Source: Xiheicaenibacterium sp046351325 (GTDB lineage Bacteria > Myxococcota_A > Polyangia > Polyangiales > Polyangiaceae). From it: a stretch of 64,000 nucleotides of DNA. Under the pieces are notes generated by a model that made no database searches, was not told the origin of the DNA, and was given only the letters and a program-made list of their open reading frames with translations. Positions 43,856 to 52,309 of this stretch are shown piece by piece (the stretch's first letter is position 1; every line of letters starts with the position of its first letter). A program made the position numbers and the translations under genes. The stretch is taken from assembly GCA_046351325.1 (NCBI GenBank), contig JAXLYR010000019.1, positions 97,117-161,116 on the forward strand, in the 5' to 3' direction.

Positions 43856-44197
43856 ATGGACACCGTCTTTCCATTCCAGAAGCTCGATTGCTAGGTCGCG
43901 GCTCGCGAGTTCGCCCGCCAGGTTCAAAGAGCGGAGATCGCCGACAGTGAACTTCGAGAACAGGTGACGCGGGCGGCGAAGAGCGTCTTCCTCAACATCG
44001 CCGAAGGACTGCCCAACCGCCGGCTCGGCGTGCGGCGCCGGCACTTCGAGATCGCTCGCGGCTCGCTCGGTGAAGCCGCGGCTGCGCTCGACCTCGCCGC
44101 AGTGCTCGGCGCGCTGAGCGAGCCTCGCGCTACCGAGCTCAACCGGACGGCTCACCGGCTCGCGTTCCTCGTCGGGGGCCTGCTGAAGACTCGCTGA
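43856..44197 (+). pseudogene. Four-helix-bundle (23S rRNA intervening-sequence type) protein with amber codon
   Basis: The reading frame starts with ATG at 43856 after GGGAGG, giving MDTVFPFQKLDC, then TAG at 43892, and continues in frame for 101 codons: VAAREFARQVQRAEIADSEL, AAKSVFLNIAEGLPNRRLG and a helical end. This matches the four-helix-bundle family found in 23S rRNA intervening sequences and as free genes; conserved SVFLNIAEG is the signature. The stop sits where Tyr is usual (LD-x-Y), so a single TAC or TAT change would explain it. An internal GTG or ATG start would give a shorter protein lacking helix 1. Suppressor reading cannot be excluded. Confidence 0.7.
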
Positions 44198-44262
44198 CGC
44201 CTTGGGGCGGCCGGCTCACGAGTCGGCCGCAGCGTGGTCACGCAGCGGCCCCAACAATGATG

Positions 44263-44716
44263 CGGTCCGAGGGCCTGGAAGTCGCTCTGAGGGCGAGCGT
44301 GACGTGGTCCGAGGACGCGGGAGTCGCTCTGAGAGCGACGGCGACTTGGTCTGACGATGCGGAAGTCGCTCTGAGAGCGAGCGTGACGTGGTCCGAGGAC
44401 GCGGGAGTCGCTCTGAGAGCGATGGGGGCTGTGGTCGGACCCCTCGGAATCGCTCTGAGAGCGAAGGGGATGTGTTCCGAGGACACGGAAGTCGCTCTGG
44501 GAGCGAAGGGGCTGTGGTCGGACCCCCTCGGAATCGCTCTGAGAGCGATGGGGATGTGGTCCGAGGACATGGAAGTCGCTCTGAGAGCGATGGGGATGTG
44601 GTCCGAGGACACGGAAGTCGCTCTGAGAGCGAAAGTGATGGGGTCGGACCCCCTGGGAATCGCTCTGAGAGCGAAAGTGATGGGGTCGGATCCCCTGGGA
44701 ATCGCTCTGAGAGCGA
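44263..44716. repeat. 42-bp tandem repeat array with paired palindromes
   Basis: Ten complete units and a partial one at each end are spaced exactly 42 bp apart (starting at 44281, 44323, 44365 and so on to 44701). Each contains TCGCTCTGAGAGCGA, a 7-bp arm palindrome, and a second palindrome that differs by unit type: GTCCGAGGAC in one and GGTCGGACC(CC) in the other. The period equals 14 codons, so long frames are open in several readings on both strands (for example VALRAMGMWSEDTE), without ribosome sites. Units are not unique between repeats, so it is not CRISPR. Confidence 0.92.
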
Positions 44717-44831
44717 TTTCTTCGCGCAACCACGTGGGCCGACGGCGACGCGCTGGCAGCGACCGTGCGAAACGTGGGGCTATGTGCGTTCGCGTCCGCC
44801 AGTGCGTGCGGGTGTAACCGGAGCGACCGAG

Positions 44832-46433
44832 CTACTCGTTCCCTTGCTTGTCGGGGTCGCCAGCCGGGGGAGGTGAGCTCCACCCCGTGTCGAGGGACTC
44901 GGGCGAGGACTCGGGCTTCGCGGGCGTCGTCGGTGCGGTGGGCTGCTTCACGATGGGGATCCCCTTCGCAGGGGAGAGCGAGCGCATCGCGCCGAACGCA
45001 GTCTTGGTAGTGGGCAGCGGCTTCGGTGTGGTCTTGCCCGAGGGAACGAGCGGCACGAGCGGGCGCAGCCGGGGCGGCTCGGGTCGATTGGGCAGCGCAG
45101 AAGAAGGCAGCGGCGTCGGCTCCGGGATGGGCCTCGGCGCGTCGGGCTTCGGCGCGTCGGGCTTCGTGGGCTCCGGGCGGAGCGAGTCGAGCTTGATCGG
45201 CTCGTGCCTCGGGACCTCCTTCGGCGATTCGCTGAGCGGGGTCTGTTTGACCGCACCCGTCGGGGTGGCGAACCGCGGAATCGGCGGCTTCGGCGGGGCC
45301 GGGCGCGGACCGGGAACGTTGGGTTTTACCTGGCCCGGCGATGGCGTGGTTTGAAGTTGGGGTGAAGACCCCGCGCGTGGTGGCGGCGGCTGCAGCTGCG
45401 GTGACGAGCCTCGCGCTCCAGGAATGGGTGCCGGTGGCGGCAGCGCTGGGCCCGGCATCGGTGTCTCGGAGGCTGGTGGAGGCAGCGCCGCTTGCACGGC
45501 GGGGCGCCCTGCAGCTGGGATCGGCGGAGGCAGCGAAGAGGTCGGGCGCGGAGGGCGCTCGGAGGCCTCGCCCTCGCCGGGGCGCGACGTGATCGCCTGG
45601 TGCTGGCCGGTCGCGGGGCGCTGTCCGCGATGCGAGAACGTGTCCATCCACGAGGCGATGCGCGAGGAGGGCCCCGGGGACTCGCCGCGGTCTGCGTTGG
45701 ATTCGTCCTCGAGGCGCGCGGCCTCCATGAGGAGGGCGTTGATGGGGCTGAGGTCGTTCGTCGCAGCGTCGCTGCTCCCTGGCGAGAACGAGAATTTCCC
45801 CGACTGCCAGGACATCGACTCGCGGATCGCTTGGAGCGGCGCGACGGGGCCGTCATCCATCGTCGCGGCCGCGACGTGTCCGGCGACGATCACGAACGCG
45901 CAGCGATGGACGTCGGTGCGAAGCTCGAGGCGTCCGCTGCGCCGCTCGAGATCGAGCAGCGTGAGGACGGTTCCGACCGACATCTGCGAGAGATCGCCGA
46001 ACATGGCGGCGCTCGGTGGGATCGACGCGAGCGTCGCGCGGCTGCGCTTGAGGCGCGTCGCCATCGCGATGAGGGCGTCGACCTGCGCGACGACCTCGTC
46101 GATGCGGAACGGTTTGGTGAGGTAGGCGTCGGCGCCCACCTGGAAGCCCTCGAGCCGGTGCTCGCGATCGTCGAGCCCCGACAAGAACACGAAGGGCGTC
46201 GAAGAGATTTTGCTCTGGTGCGAGCGGATCTGACGAGCGACCCAATAGCCGTCGTGATCGGGCAGATCGATGTCGCAGACGATGCAGTCGGGCAGCTGTG
46301 AGCACGCGGTTTCGAAGCCCTGCACCGCGTTCTCGGTGACGGTGACCTCGAAGCCGGCGTCTCGCATCGCGACAGCGAGTAGGCGACAGACCCACTCGTC
46401 GTCGTCGATCACCAGGACGCGGCCCTTCGACAT
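44832..46433 (-). CDS. Response regulator with DUF4388 (PATAN) domain and Pro-rich tail
   Basis: 533 residues. N-terminal receiver: VLVIDDDEWVCRLLAVAMRD, phosphoacceptor Asp in CDIDLPDHDG and Lys in YLTKPFRIDEV. A DUF4388-type domain follows (LSQMSVGTVLTLLDLERRSG), which in myxobacteria is associated with protein partnerships in gliding or signalling. The last 260 residues are low-complexity Pro/Ser/Ala. It has no DNA-binding or output enzyme domain. The ATG at 46433 is opposite the mnmA side; a histidine kinase is not nearby. Confidence 0.85.
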   Translation of the reverse strand: MSKGRVLVIDDDEWVCRLLAVAMRDAGFEVTVTENAVQGFETACSQLPDCIVCDIDLPDHDGYWVARQIRSHQSKISSTPFVFLSGLDDREHRLEGFQVGADAYLTKPFRIDEVVAQVDALIAMATRLKRSRATLASIPPSAAMFGDLSQMSVGTVLTLLDLERRSGRLELRTDVHRCAFVIVAGHVAAATMDDGPVAPLQAIRESMSWQSGKFSFSPGSSDAATNDLSPINALLMEAARLEDESNADRGESPGPSSRIASWMDTFSHRGQRPATGQHQAITSRPGEGEASERPPRPTSSLPPPIPAAGRPAVQAALPPPASETPMPGPALPPPAPIPGARGSSPQLQPPPPRAGSSPQLQTTPSPGQVKPNVPGPRPAPPKPPIPRFATPTGAVKQTPLSESPKEVPRHEPIKLDSLRPEPTKPDAPKPDAPRPIPEPTPLPSSALPNRPEPPRLRPLVPLVPSGKTTPKPLPTTKTAFGAMRSLSPAKGIPIVKQPTAPTTPAKPESSPESLDTGWSSPPPAGDPDKQGNE

Positions 46434-46557
46434 TCCGACGGAACGGTACCACGCGCTCCTCGAAGCAGGCCAAATGGCCCGATCCTCGAGCGGAGGGAGG
46501 GCCCGGCTAGCTCGCCCCGAGTTTGTCCGATCGAAGCTCCCGCACTATCCTGGGCGC

Positions 46558-47685
46558 GTGGGCCGCGAGCGCGTCATCGTCGCCATGAGTGGAGGCGTCG
46601 ATTCCTCCGTCGCTGCGGCACGCCTCGCGCGCGAGGGTTTCGACGTGGTCGGCGTGACGCTGCACCTCTGGGATTACCCGGACGACGGCGAGCGAGGCCG
46701 GTGTTGCGCCCCTGAGGATCAATACGACGCTCGCGCCGTCGCGGACCACCTCGGCATCCCGCATTTCACGTTCGACCGGCGCGAGCTCTTCGCCCGGGAG
46801 GTCGTCGCTCCGTTCGTGGACGCGTACGTCGAGGGGCGGACGCCGAGCCCCTGCGTGACGTGCAATCGCACGGTGAAGCTGCGCGAGCTCCTGCCGCTCG
46901 CCGATCGGCTGGGGGCGCGATTCGTGGCGACCGGGCATTACGCGCGCGTGCTCGCGGGGCCCCACGGGCCCGAGCTGCATCGCGGCGTCGATGCCCAGAA
47001 AGACCAGAGCTATTTCTTGCACATGCTCCGGGCCGACGAGCTCGAGCGTGTCCTCCTGCCACTCGGCGCCTCGACGAAAGAGGAGGTCCGCGCCGATGCG
47101 CTCGGTCTCGCGCTGCCCGGTGCGACGAAGGGTGAGAGCCAAGAGCTCTGCTTCGTCCCGACTGGGCGGTACGACGCCTTCGTCGAGGCTCGGTCTGGAT
47201 CACGCGTGCGCCCCGGCCCGATCCTCGACACGGAAGGTCGCGTGCTCGGTCATCACGAGGGCGTTCATCGATTCACGATCGGCCAGCGAAAGGGGCTCGG
47301 CGTCGCGCTCGGAAAGCCGGCGTTCGTCGTGGGGATCGACGCGAACTCGGCCGCCGTGATGGTCGGCGCAGCCGAGGATCTGCTCGCCGAGGGCGCGGAC
47401 CTCGAGGCGGCGACCTGCTGGAGCCACGGTGTGGAGCTCCCGCTCGCGAACGTGACGATCCAGGTGCGCGCCCGGCACAGTGGAGCGCCAGGGCAGGTGC
47501 GGCGCGGCCCAGGCGGCAACCCTCGCGTCGTGTTCGACGAGCCCGTGCGCGCCGTGAGCCCGGGTCAGGTCGCGGTGGTCTACGACGGGTCGCGGGTCCT
47601 CGGCGGCGGGACGATCGAGGTCGCGCTGCACGCTGGAACGGCGCACGATGGAACCGTGAGCTCACTGAGCGCGGAGCTTCGATGA
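46558..47685 (+). CDS. mnmA: tRNA-specific 2-thiouridylase MnmA
   Basis: 375 residues from GTG at 46558. It adds sulfur to U34 of tRNA(Lys, Glu, Gln), using IscS sulfur. PP-loop motif VIVAMSGGVDSSVAAARLAR near the start, tRNA-binding region with YARVLAGPHG, catalytic cysteines in PSPCVTCNRTVKLRELL and GESQELCFVPTGRY. The end (APGQVRRGP; VAVVYDGSRVLGGGTI) matches the C-terminal beta domain. It overlaps the following lipoprotein start by 4 bp. Start supported by homology, with no strong ribosome site visible. Confidence 0.95.
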   Translation: MGRERVIVAMSGGVDSSVAAARLAREGFDVVGVTLHLWDYPDDGERGRCCAPEDQYDARAVADHLGIPHFTFDRRELFAREVVAPFVDAYVEGRTPSPCVTCNRTVKLRELLPLADRLGARFVATGHYARVLAGPHGPELHRGVDAQKDQSYFLHMLRADELERVLLPLGASTKEEVRADALGLALPGATKGESQELCFVPTGRYDAFVEARSGSRVRPGPILDTEGRVLGHHEGVHRFTIGQRKGLGVALGKPAFVVGIDANSAAVMVGAAEDLLAEGADLEAATCWSHGVELPLANVTIQVRARHSGAPGQVRRGPGGNPRVVFDEPVRAVSPGQVAVVYDGSRVLGGGTIEVALHAGTAHDGTVSSLSAELR

Positions 47686-48341
47686 TGCGTTGGGCTCACG
47701 CCTGCGCCGCCGTCGCGATCCTGAGCGCGGCCGTCGTCGCGGGCTGCGACTCGGTCGGTGAGGGCAAGGGCGACGTCGAGAGCGCGAACCTCTACGCGCG
47801 CGATTGCTGGAACGGCAAATTCGACCTCAAGCCGGACTTCTTCGCGGCCGATCCTTTCCGCAACACGATGCACATCCGTGTGCAGCGCGGCGGCGATCTG
47901 CTCGAGGTCTCCGACGGCATCATCCTCCTCGTCGACGACACGGAGGATGTCCGCTCGCGCCTCGGCGAGGCCATCCCGATCACGCTGCCCCCCGGCGTGG
48001 CACCACCCGGTGTCCCTGTCGGGGAGCTCTGCGGCGACGGTGGAGCTTGCAACTCGCCGGTGCACCTGTCGCTCTATTTGCTCGACTCGTGTCACACCGA
48101 GAACACGGTGCTCTACGCGACCTCGGGCACGGTCACGTTCGACCAGCTCTTCAGCGGCGACCCCAACGAAGAGGACGCCGCCGAGAAGCTGACCGACGGT
48201 CATTTCGACGTCATGGTGGGCGACCCCCGCGACATCGTCGAGGACGACGCTGGCGGTTGGACCTTCCAAAACCAGAGCCAAGTCACAGGCAGCTTTCGCT
48301 TCTACTTCAAGCGAGGGCAGCCCGCGCAGCCCTTCCCCTGA
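47682..48341 (+). CDS. Hypothetical lipoprotein
   Basis: 219 residues. The signal peptide AAVAILSAAVVAGC has a clear lipobox (VAGC). The mature part has conserved-looking Cys residues (YARDCWNGKFDLKPDFF; GELCGDGGACN; LLDSCHTENTVLY) and is acidic and rich in Asp. No family recognised. Its ATG at 47682 overlaps mnmA by 4 bp (a second ATG follows at 47685), so it is translated with mnmA, though functional linkage is doubtful. Lipoproteins of this size with several Cys are common in myxobacteria. Confidence 0.8.
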   Translation: MMRWAHACAAVAILSAAVVAGCDSVGEGKGDVESANLYARDCWNGKFDLKPDFFAADPFRNTMHIRVQRGGDLLEVSDGIILLVDDTEDVRSRLGEAIPITLPPGVAPPGVPVGELCGDGGACNSPVHLSLYLLDSCHTENTVLYATSGTVTFDQLFSGDPNEEDAAEKLTDGHFDVMVGDPRDIVEDDAGGWTFQNQSQVTGSFRFYFKRGQPAQPFP

Positions 48342-48403
48342 CGTCGGCGCGACTCAAAGCGTTCCTTCGCCGGGCGAAACAGCGCTAGACTGCTGGGAGC
48401 TCC

Positions 48404-50701
48404 ATGGCTGCCGCCCCGCCGCCCCGACCCTCTCGGGCTGCGCGCGCGAACCCAGGTCCCGCGACGGGGCAGGGTCCGCGCGTCGCCGCGGGCTCCGCTG
48501 CGACCGCGCAGGCCTCGGGCGAGAAAGCGCAGACCTTCTTCCTCGGGCGTTACCGCGTCGTCGAAGAGATCGGCGTTGGCGGTATGGCGAGCGTGCACCT
48601 CGGCCGAATGGATGGGCCGGGTGGCTTCCAGAAGTGGGTCGCCATCAAGCGCATCCACCCGAACCTCGTCGAGGACGACCAGTTCGTCGACATGTTCCTC
48701 GACGAAGCGCGCATCGCGGCCGGGATCAATCACGCCAACGTCGCGCAGGTCTTCGACCTCGGTAAGGACGACGGCACCTACTGGATCGCGATGGAGTACC
48801 TGCACGGCGAGCCGCTCCGCGAGCTCATGCGCCGCTGCGAGGAACGAAATCAGCGCATTTCTCCGGACATCGCAGCGCGTGTCTGCGCCGACGCCGCCGA
48901 GGGTTTGCACGCAGCGCACGAGCTCCGCGGCAAGAACGGTCAGCTGCTCGGGCTCGTGCACCGCGACGTCACGCCGCACAACCTGTTCATCACCTACGAG
49001 GGCTACACGAAGGTCGTCGACTTCGGCATCGCGAAGGTCGCCGATCGATTGTCTGAGACGCGCGCCGGCACGCTGAAAGGCAAGCTCGCGTACATGTCTC
49101 CAGAGCAGGTCCGCGGGCAGGACGACGTCGATCGCACGACGGACGTGTTCGCGCTCGGCGTCGTGCTTTGGGAGCTCACGACGGGGCACCGGCTCTTCAG
49201 GATGGACACGGATCTCGACACGCTCGAGAAGGTCCAGGCCTGCGTGGTCCCGCCGCCGTCGACGCTCGTGCCCGGCTATCCGATCGAGCTCGAGAGCGTC
49301 GTGATGAAGGCCCTCGCCAAGAAGAAGCCCGAGCGCTTTCAGACGGCGCGTGAGTTCTCACGCGCGCTCAACATGTACTTGCAGCGGCGCGGCATGCTGA
49401 TCGGCCCCGAAGAGGTCTCGGCCTTCGTGCGCGAGCTCTTCGTCGATCGCATCCGTCAGCGTGAGGCACACCTCGCTTGGGCCGCCGACGTCACGAGCAC
49501 GATCAACCTCGATCAGCTCAACGCGATGAAGGCCGCGCGCGCCGCGGGCTCTCCTGCGAACCCAGTCACCGTCGACGATATTTCGCTGAAGAGCTTGCCG
49601 GAGAACAGCGGCCCGGCGATCCCGCCGAGCGGGGACCTCGGGCGCCCGTCGGTGCCTGGCGCGATGAACATGGCCATGCGGCCGAACGCAGGGCCGATGA
49701 TGCCCTCCGCGAACGGTGCGGCGAACGGCGCTCCGAATCGCGCTCCACCCGCGGCTCGCCCGACGGTGCCGAGCTCTCCGAACGCCCGCAACGCGGGCGC
49801 CGCTGTCACGTCGCTCGTCGACGACGACGAAGACATTCCGACGACGGTGGCGACGCGCGATCAGGTCAAAGACCTCGCGGCGTTCATGCCCAACACCTCC
49901 CAGCCTGGGCAGCGGGCTCCCGCGAACGCTGGGCCGATGGGTGCGCAGCAGCAGCAGCACGGTTCTGTGCGCGCGACCTCGCTCGGCCTCGGGGGTCCAC
50001 CGCCCCAACCTGGCAACTACGGCGCTCCTCCCGGGCCGCCGAACCCTGGTCAGTCGCAGCTGATGGCCATGAACCACCCGCTCGGTGGCACCATGGCGAT
50101 GGCTCCGATCCAAGGGCCAGCGCCCAACCCAGCGTCGCCGATGGCGCACGGTCAGCCCTTCCAACCTGGCTTCGGCGGCGCGTCGCAGACGAACCCAGGC
50201 GGGCTCCCCACGTTTGGTCCGCCGCCTTCGTTCGGCGCCAATCCGAACGCGAACAACAACGCCAAGACGATGGCGGTGCCGCCGGGCTCGCCCGGTTTCT
50301 ATCCGCCGCAACAGCAGGGGGCGGGCGGGCAAGCGCTGCCGACCTTCGGCCCGCCGCCGACGATGAACGCGCCTGCACCGCAGCAGCAGAACCAACAGCA
50401 AGGTCAGGCGCAGAAGCCTCCGCCGCATGGCTCGGGTGTGCCGAGTGGCCTGCGGCCCTCGCAGATCGAGACGGCGCTGTCGCTGCCGCGCCCGGTCGCT
50501 CCGCCGACGACCAACTGGAACGGACCTGCCAGCGTCGGGCGCGCAGATCGCACGAGCACCGTCGTCTTGATCGCGGTCGCGGTCCTCACCGCGATCTGCG
50601 TCGTCGCGCTGACGACGCTCGTCTACCTCAAGTATTTCAAGAACCCCGCGCCCGCCGGCGCGATCGATCGCGCGCTCGTCATCGACTCGCGCGCGACGTA
50701 G
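48404..50701 (+). CDS. Eukaryote-type Ser/Thr protein kinase with C-terminal membrane anchor
   Basis: 765 residues. The kinase domain begins near residue 45: Gly-rich loop EEIGVGGMASVHLGRM, Lys in VAIKRIHPN, catalytic loop HRDVTPHNLFI, DFGIAKVADRL, and SPEQVRGQDDVDRTTDVFAL. All key residues are present (HRD, DFG, SPE instead of APE). A long Pro/Ala/Gln linker (residues 380-700; QQQNQQQGQAQKPPPHG) follows and one transmembrane helix near the C-terminus (VVLIAVAVLTAICVVALTTL), leaving about 20 residues outside the membrane. The ATG at 48404 has GGGAG upstream. An N-terminal Ala/Pro segment of 40 residues is typical of myxobacterial kinases. Confidence 0.92.
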   Translation: MAAAPPPRPSRAARANPGPATGQGPRVAAGSAATAQASGEKAQTFFLGRYRVVEEIGVGGMASVHLGRMDGPGGFQKWVAIKRIHPNLVEDDQFVDMFLDEARIAAGINHANVAQVFDLGKDDGTYWIAMEYLHGEPLRELMRRCEERNQRISPDIAARVCADAAEGLHAAHELRGKNGQLLGLVHRDVTPHNLFITYEGYTKVVDFGIAKVADRLSETRAGTLKGKLAYMSPEQVRGQDDVDRTTDVFALGVVLWELTTGHRLFRMDTDLDTLEKVQACVVPPPSTLVPGYPIELESVVMKALAKKKPERFQTAREFSRALNMYLQRRGMLIGPEEVSAFVRELFVDRIRQREAHLAWAADVTSTINLDQLNAMKAARAAGSPANPVTVDDISLKSLPENSGPAIPPSGDLGRPSVPGAMNMAMRPNAGPMMPSANGAANGAPNRAPPAARPTVPSSPNARNAGAAVTSLVDDDEDIPTTVATRDQVKDLAAFMPNTSQPGQRAPANAGPMGAQQQQHGSVRATSLGLGGPPPQPGNYGAPPGPPNPGQSQLMAMNHPLGGTMAMAPIQGPAPNPASPMAHGQPFQPGFGGASQTNPGGLPTFGPPPSFGANPNANNNAKTMAVPPGSPGFYPPQQQGAGGQALPTFGPPPTMNAPAPQQQNQQQGQAQKPPPHGSGVPSGLRPSQIETALSLPRPVAPPTTNWNGPASVGRADRTSTVVLIAVAVLTAICVVALTTLVYLKYFKNPAPAGAIDRALVIDSRAT

Positions 50702-50708
50702 TCGATCG

Positions 50709-52118
50709 ATGGCCGTGAGCACAATCGAGCGACGCAAGGGGGGAAGGGGCGACGTCTCCGGCGCCCCGCCGAGCTGGAGCGGCATCGAGGGCGTCGAGGT
50801 CGAGTCGTTGGCACCTGGCGGCGCAGGCCTCGTACGGCTCGCGAGCGGTGAGGTCGGCTTCGTCGATGGCGTCCTGCCCGGTGAGTCGGTCCGCGTGCGC
50901 AGCGCCGGCAAGGTTCGGGGTGCACGTCGGCTCGAGCTCGTCGAGGTCGTGCGCGCGTCGACCGAGCGCGTCTCGCCAGCGTGCCCGCATCAGCGAGCGT
51001 GTGGTGGCTGCGACTGGATGCACATGAGCGCGGCCGCGCAGGGTCGCGGGCACGCGGACATCGTGCGCGGCCTCCTCGCGCGCGCCGTCGGGTCGTGTCC
51101 CGAGCCAACCGTGCGCGAGGCGCCGACCCACCACAGGACCCGCGCGCGACTCGTGATCCACGTCGAGCGCGGGCGCGCGACCCTAGGCTTTCGCGAGCGC
51201 GGCTCGCACGCGCTCGCGTCGATCGACGACTGCCAGGTGCTCGCGCCGTCGCTCTTCGCTGCTGCGCGCCGCTTGTCGACGGAGGTCGCGATCCACGTGA
51301 GCGCGCCGAGCTCTGCGCGACGAGAAGATGGGAGAGGCATCCGCGGCGTCGCTGCTTCCGGTCGAGCTGTCGACTTGCAGCTCGCGATCGCGTTCGGCGC
51401 GGGCGCGCTGCCCGTCGTCGATCTCGAGGCCTCGGTCGATCTCGGCACTGCGTTTTTTCAAGCGATCGACCAGGCGATCCGCGGCTCGGAGCGATGGCTC
51501 GCGGGCGCGATGGTTCGATCGCCGGGCGCGCGCGAGCCCGCACGCTTCGGCGATCCGCGCGCGGTGCAGCGCGGCCTCGATGGCTTGCCGATGGTCGCTC
51601 CGTCGGGTGGCTTCGCGCAGTCGAGCGACGCGGGCGCGAGCCTCTTGGCCGAGCGCACTGTGGCCCTCGCCGCGCCGCAGGGCCGTCACGTCTTCGAGCT
51701 CTTCTCGGGCAGCGGCACGTTGTCGGTCGAGCTCGCGCGTCACGCCGCGAGCCTGACCTCCGTCGAGCTCGAGGCCGCGGCCGTCGCTTGCGCGCGAGAG
51801 AATTTGCAGGCGCGCGGGCTCCACGCGACGCTTCGACAAGGCGACGCCGAGCGCACGCCCATCCCGGCCAAGGCAGAGCTCGTCGTGCTCGATCCGCCGC
51901 GCGCAGGGGCCGCAGGCGCAGTCGCCGCGATCGCCGCGGCGCGCCCGCGCGACGTCGTCTACGTCTCGTGTGATCCTGCGACGCTCGCGCGCGACGCAGC
52001 TGTGCTCGCGCGCGCTGGCTACGGCATCGCCGCCCTCGAGACGCTCGAGCTCTTCCCCGAGACGAGCCACGTCGAGACGCTCTGTCGCTTCACCCGCAGC
52101 CGCGCGAGAGAGCGGTGA
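50709..52118 (+). CDS. Class I SAM-dependent RNA m5U methyltransferase (TrmA/RlmC/RlmD family)
   Basis: 469 residues. An N-terminal TRAM-like region (VESLAPGGAGLVRLASGEVG) is followed by an iron-sulfur Cys cluster (ACPHQRACGGCDW, plus DDCQVL), SAM motif HVFELFSGSGTLSVELARHA and the catalytic motif VVYVSCDPATLARDAAVLA. It transfers methyl to C5 of uridine in 23S rRNA or tRNA; the subgroup cannot be fixed by eye. Its start is 7 bp after the kinase stop, so it may be co-transcribed. The last codons overlap the next small gene (GTGA). Confidence 0.9.
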   Translation: MAVSTIERRKGGRGDVSGAPPSWSGIEGVEVESLAPGGAGLVRLASGEVGFVDGVLPGESVRVRSAGKVRGARRLELVEVVRASTERVSPACPHQRACGGCDWMHMSAAAQGRGHADIVRGLLARAVGSCPEPTVREAPTHHRTRARLVIHVERGRATLGFRERGSHALASIDDCQVLAPSLFAAARRLSTEVAIHVSAPSSARREDGRGIRGVAASGRAVDLQLAIAFGAGALPVVDLEASVDLGTAFFQAIDQAIRGSERWLAGAMVRSPGAREPARFGDPRAVQRGLDGLPMVAPSGGFAQSSDAGASLLAERTVALAAPQGRHVFELFSGSGTLSVELARHAASLTSVELEAAAVACARENLQARGLHATLRQGDAERTPIPAKAELVVLDPPRAGAAGAVAAIAAARPRDVVYVSCDPATLARDAAVLARAGYGIAALETLELFPETSHVETLCRFTRSRARER

Positions 52119-52309
52119 TCACTCGCGTCGACGACAAGCTCCTCGACGAGGCTCGACGCTTTCGCCTCGCGTGGAGCTGCGAGCGATGCGCCACGTTCGA
52201 ACCGACGTCGCGCGTTTGCGCGCTCGGCTATCCGAACGACATGCACCGCGAGCGACCGCTCGTCGCAGGCGCCGACCTCGTGTTCTGCAAGGAGTTCGAG
52301 CTCACGTGA
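52115..52309 (+). CDS. Small Cys-containing protein between the RNA methyltransferase and tilS
   Basis: 64 residues. GTG start in GTGA overlap with the preceding gene, and GTGA overlap with tilS, so it is translationally coupled on both sides. Four Cys (SCERCATFEP, RVCALGYPND, FCKEFELT) suggest a small metal site, probably zinc. No domain recognised, but the conserved-looking Cys spacing and coupling argue that it is real. It is short enough to be missed by many gene callers. A partner role for one of the RNA-modifying neighbours is possible (inference). Confidence 0.65.
   Translation: MITRVDDKLLDEARRFRLAWSCERCATFEPTSRVCALGYPNDMHRERPLVAGADLVFCKEFELT

Noticed and set aside
43528..43967. Coding genes over the 7-bp repeat array
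   Set aside because: All frames are open through a heptamer repeat; the peptides are just permutations of the same 7-residue word.
44263..44716. CRISPR array
   Set aside because: Period is a strict 42 bp and the intervening parts repeat between units in two types instead of being unique; no cas genes are nearby.
44257..44817. A 186-residue protein made of 14-residue repeats
   Set aside because: The frame is open because 42 is a multiple of three and the unit has no stop; other frames and the opposite strand are equally open, and no ribosome site is seen. Kept only as a possibility in the array entry.
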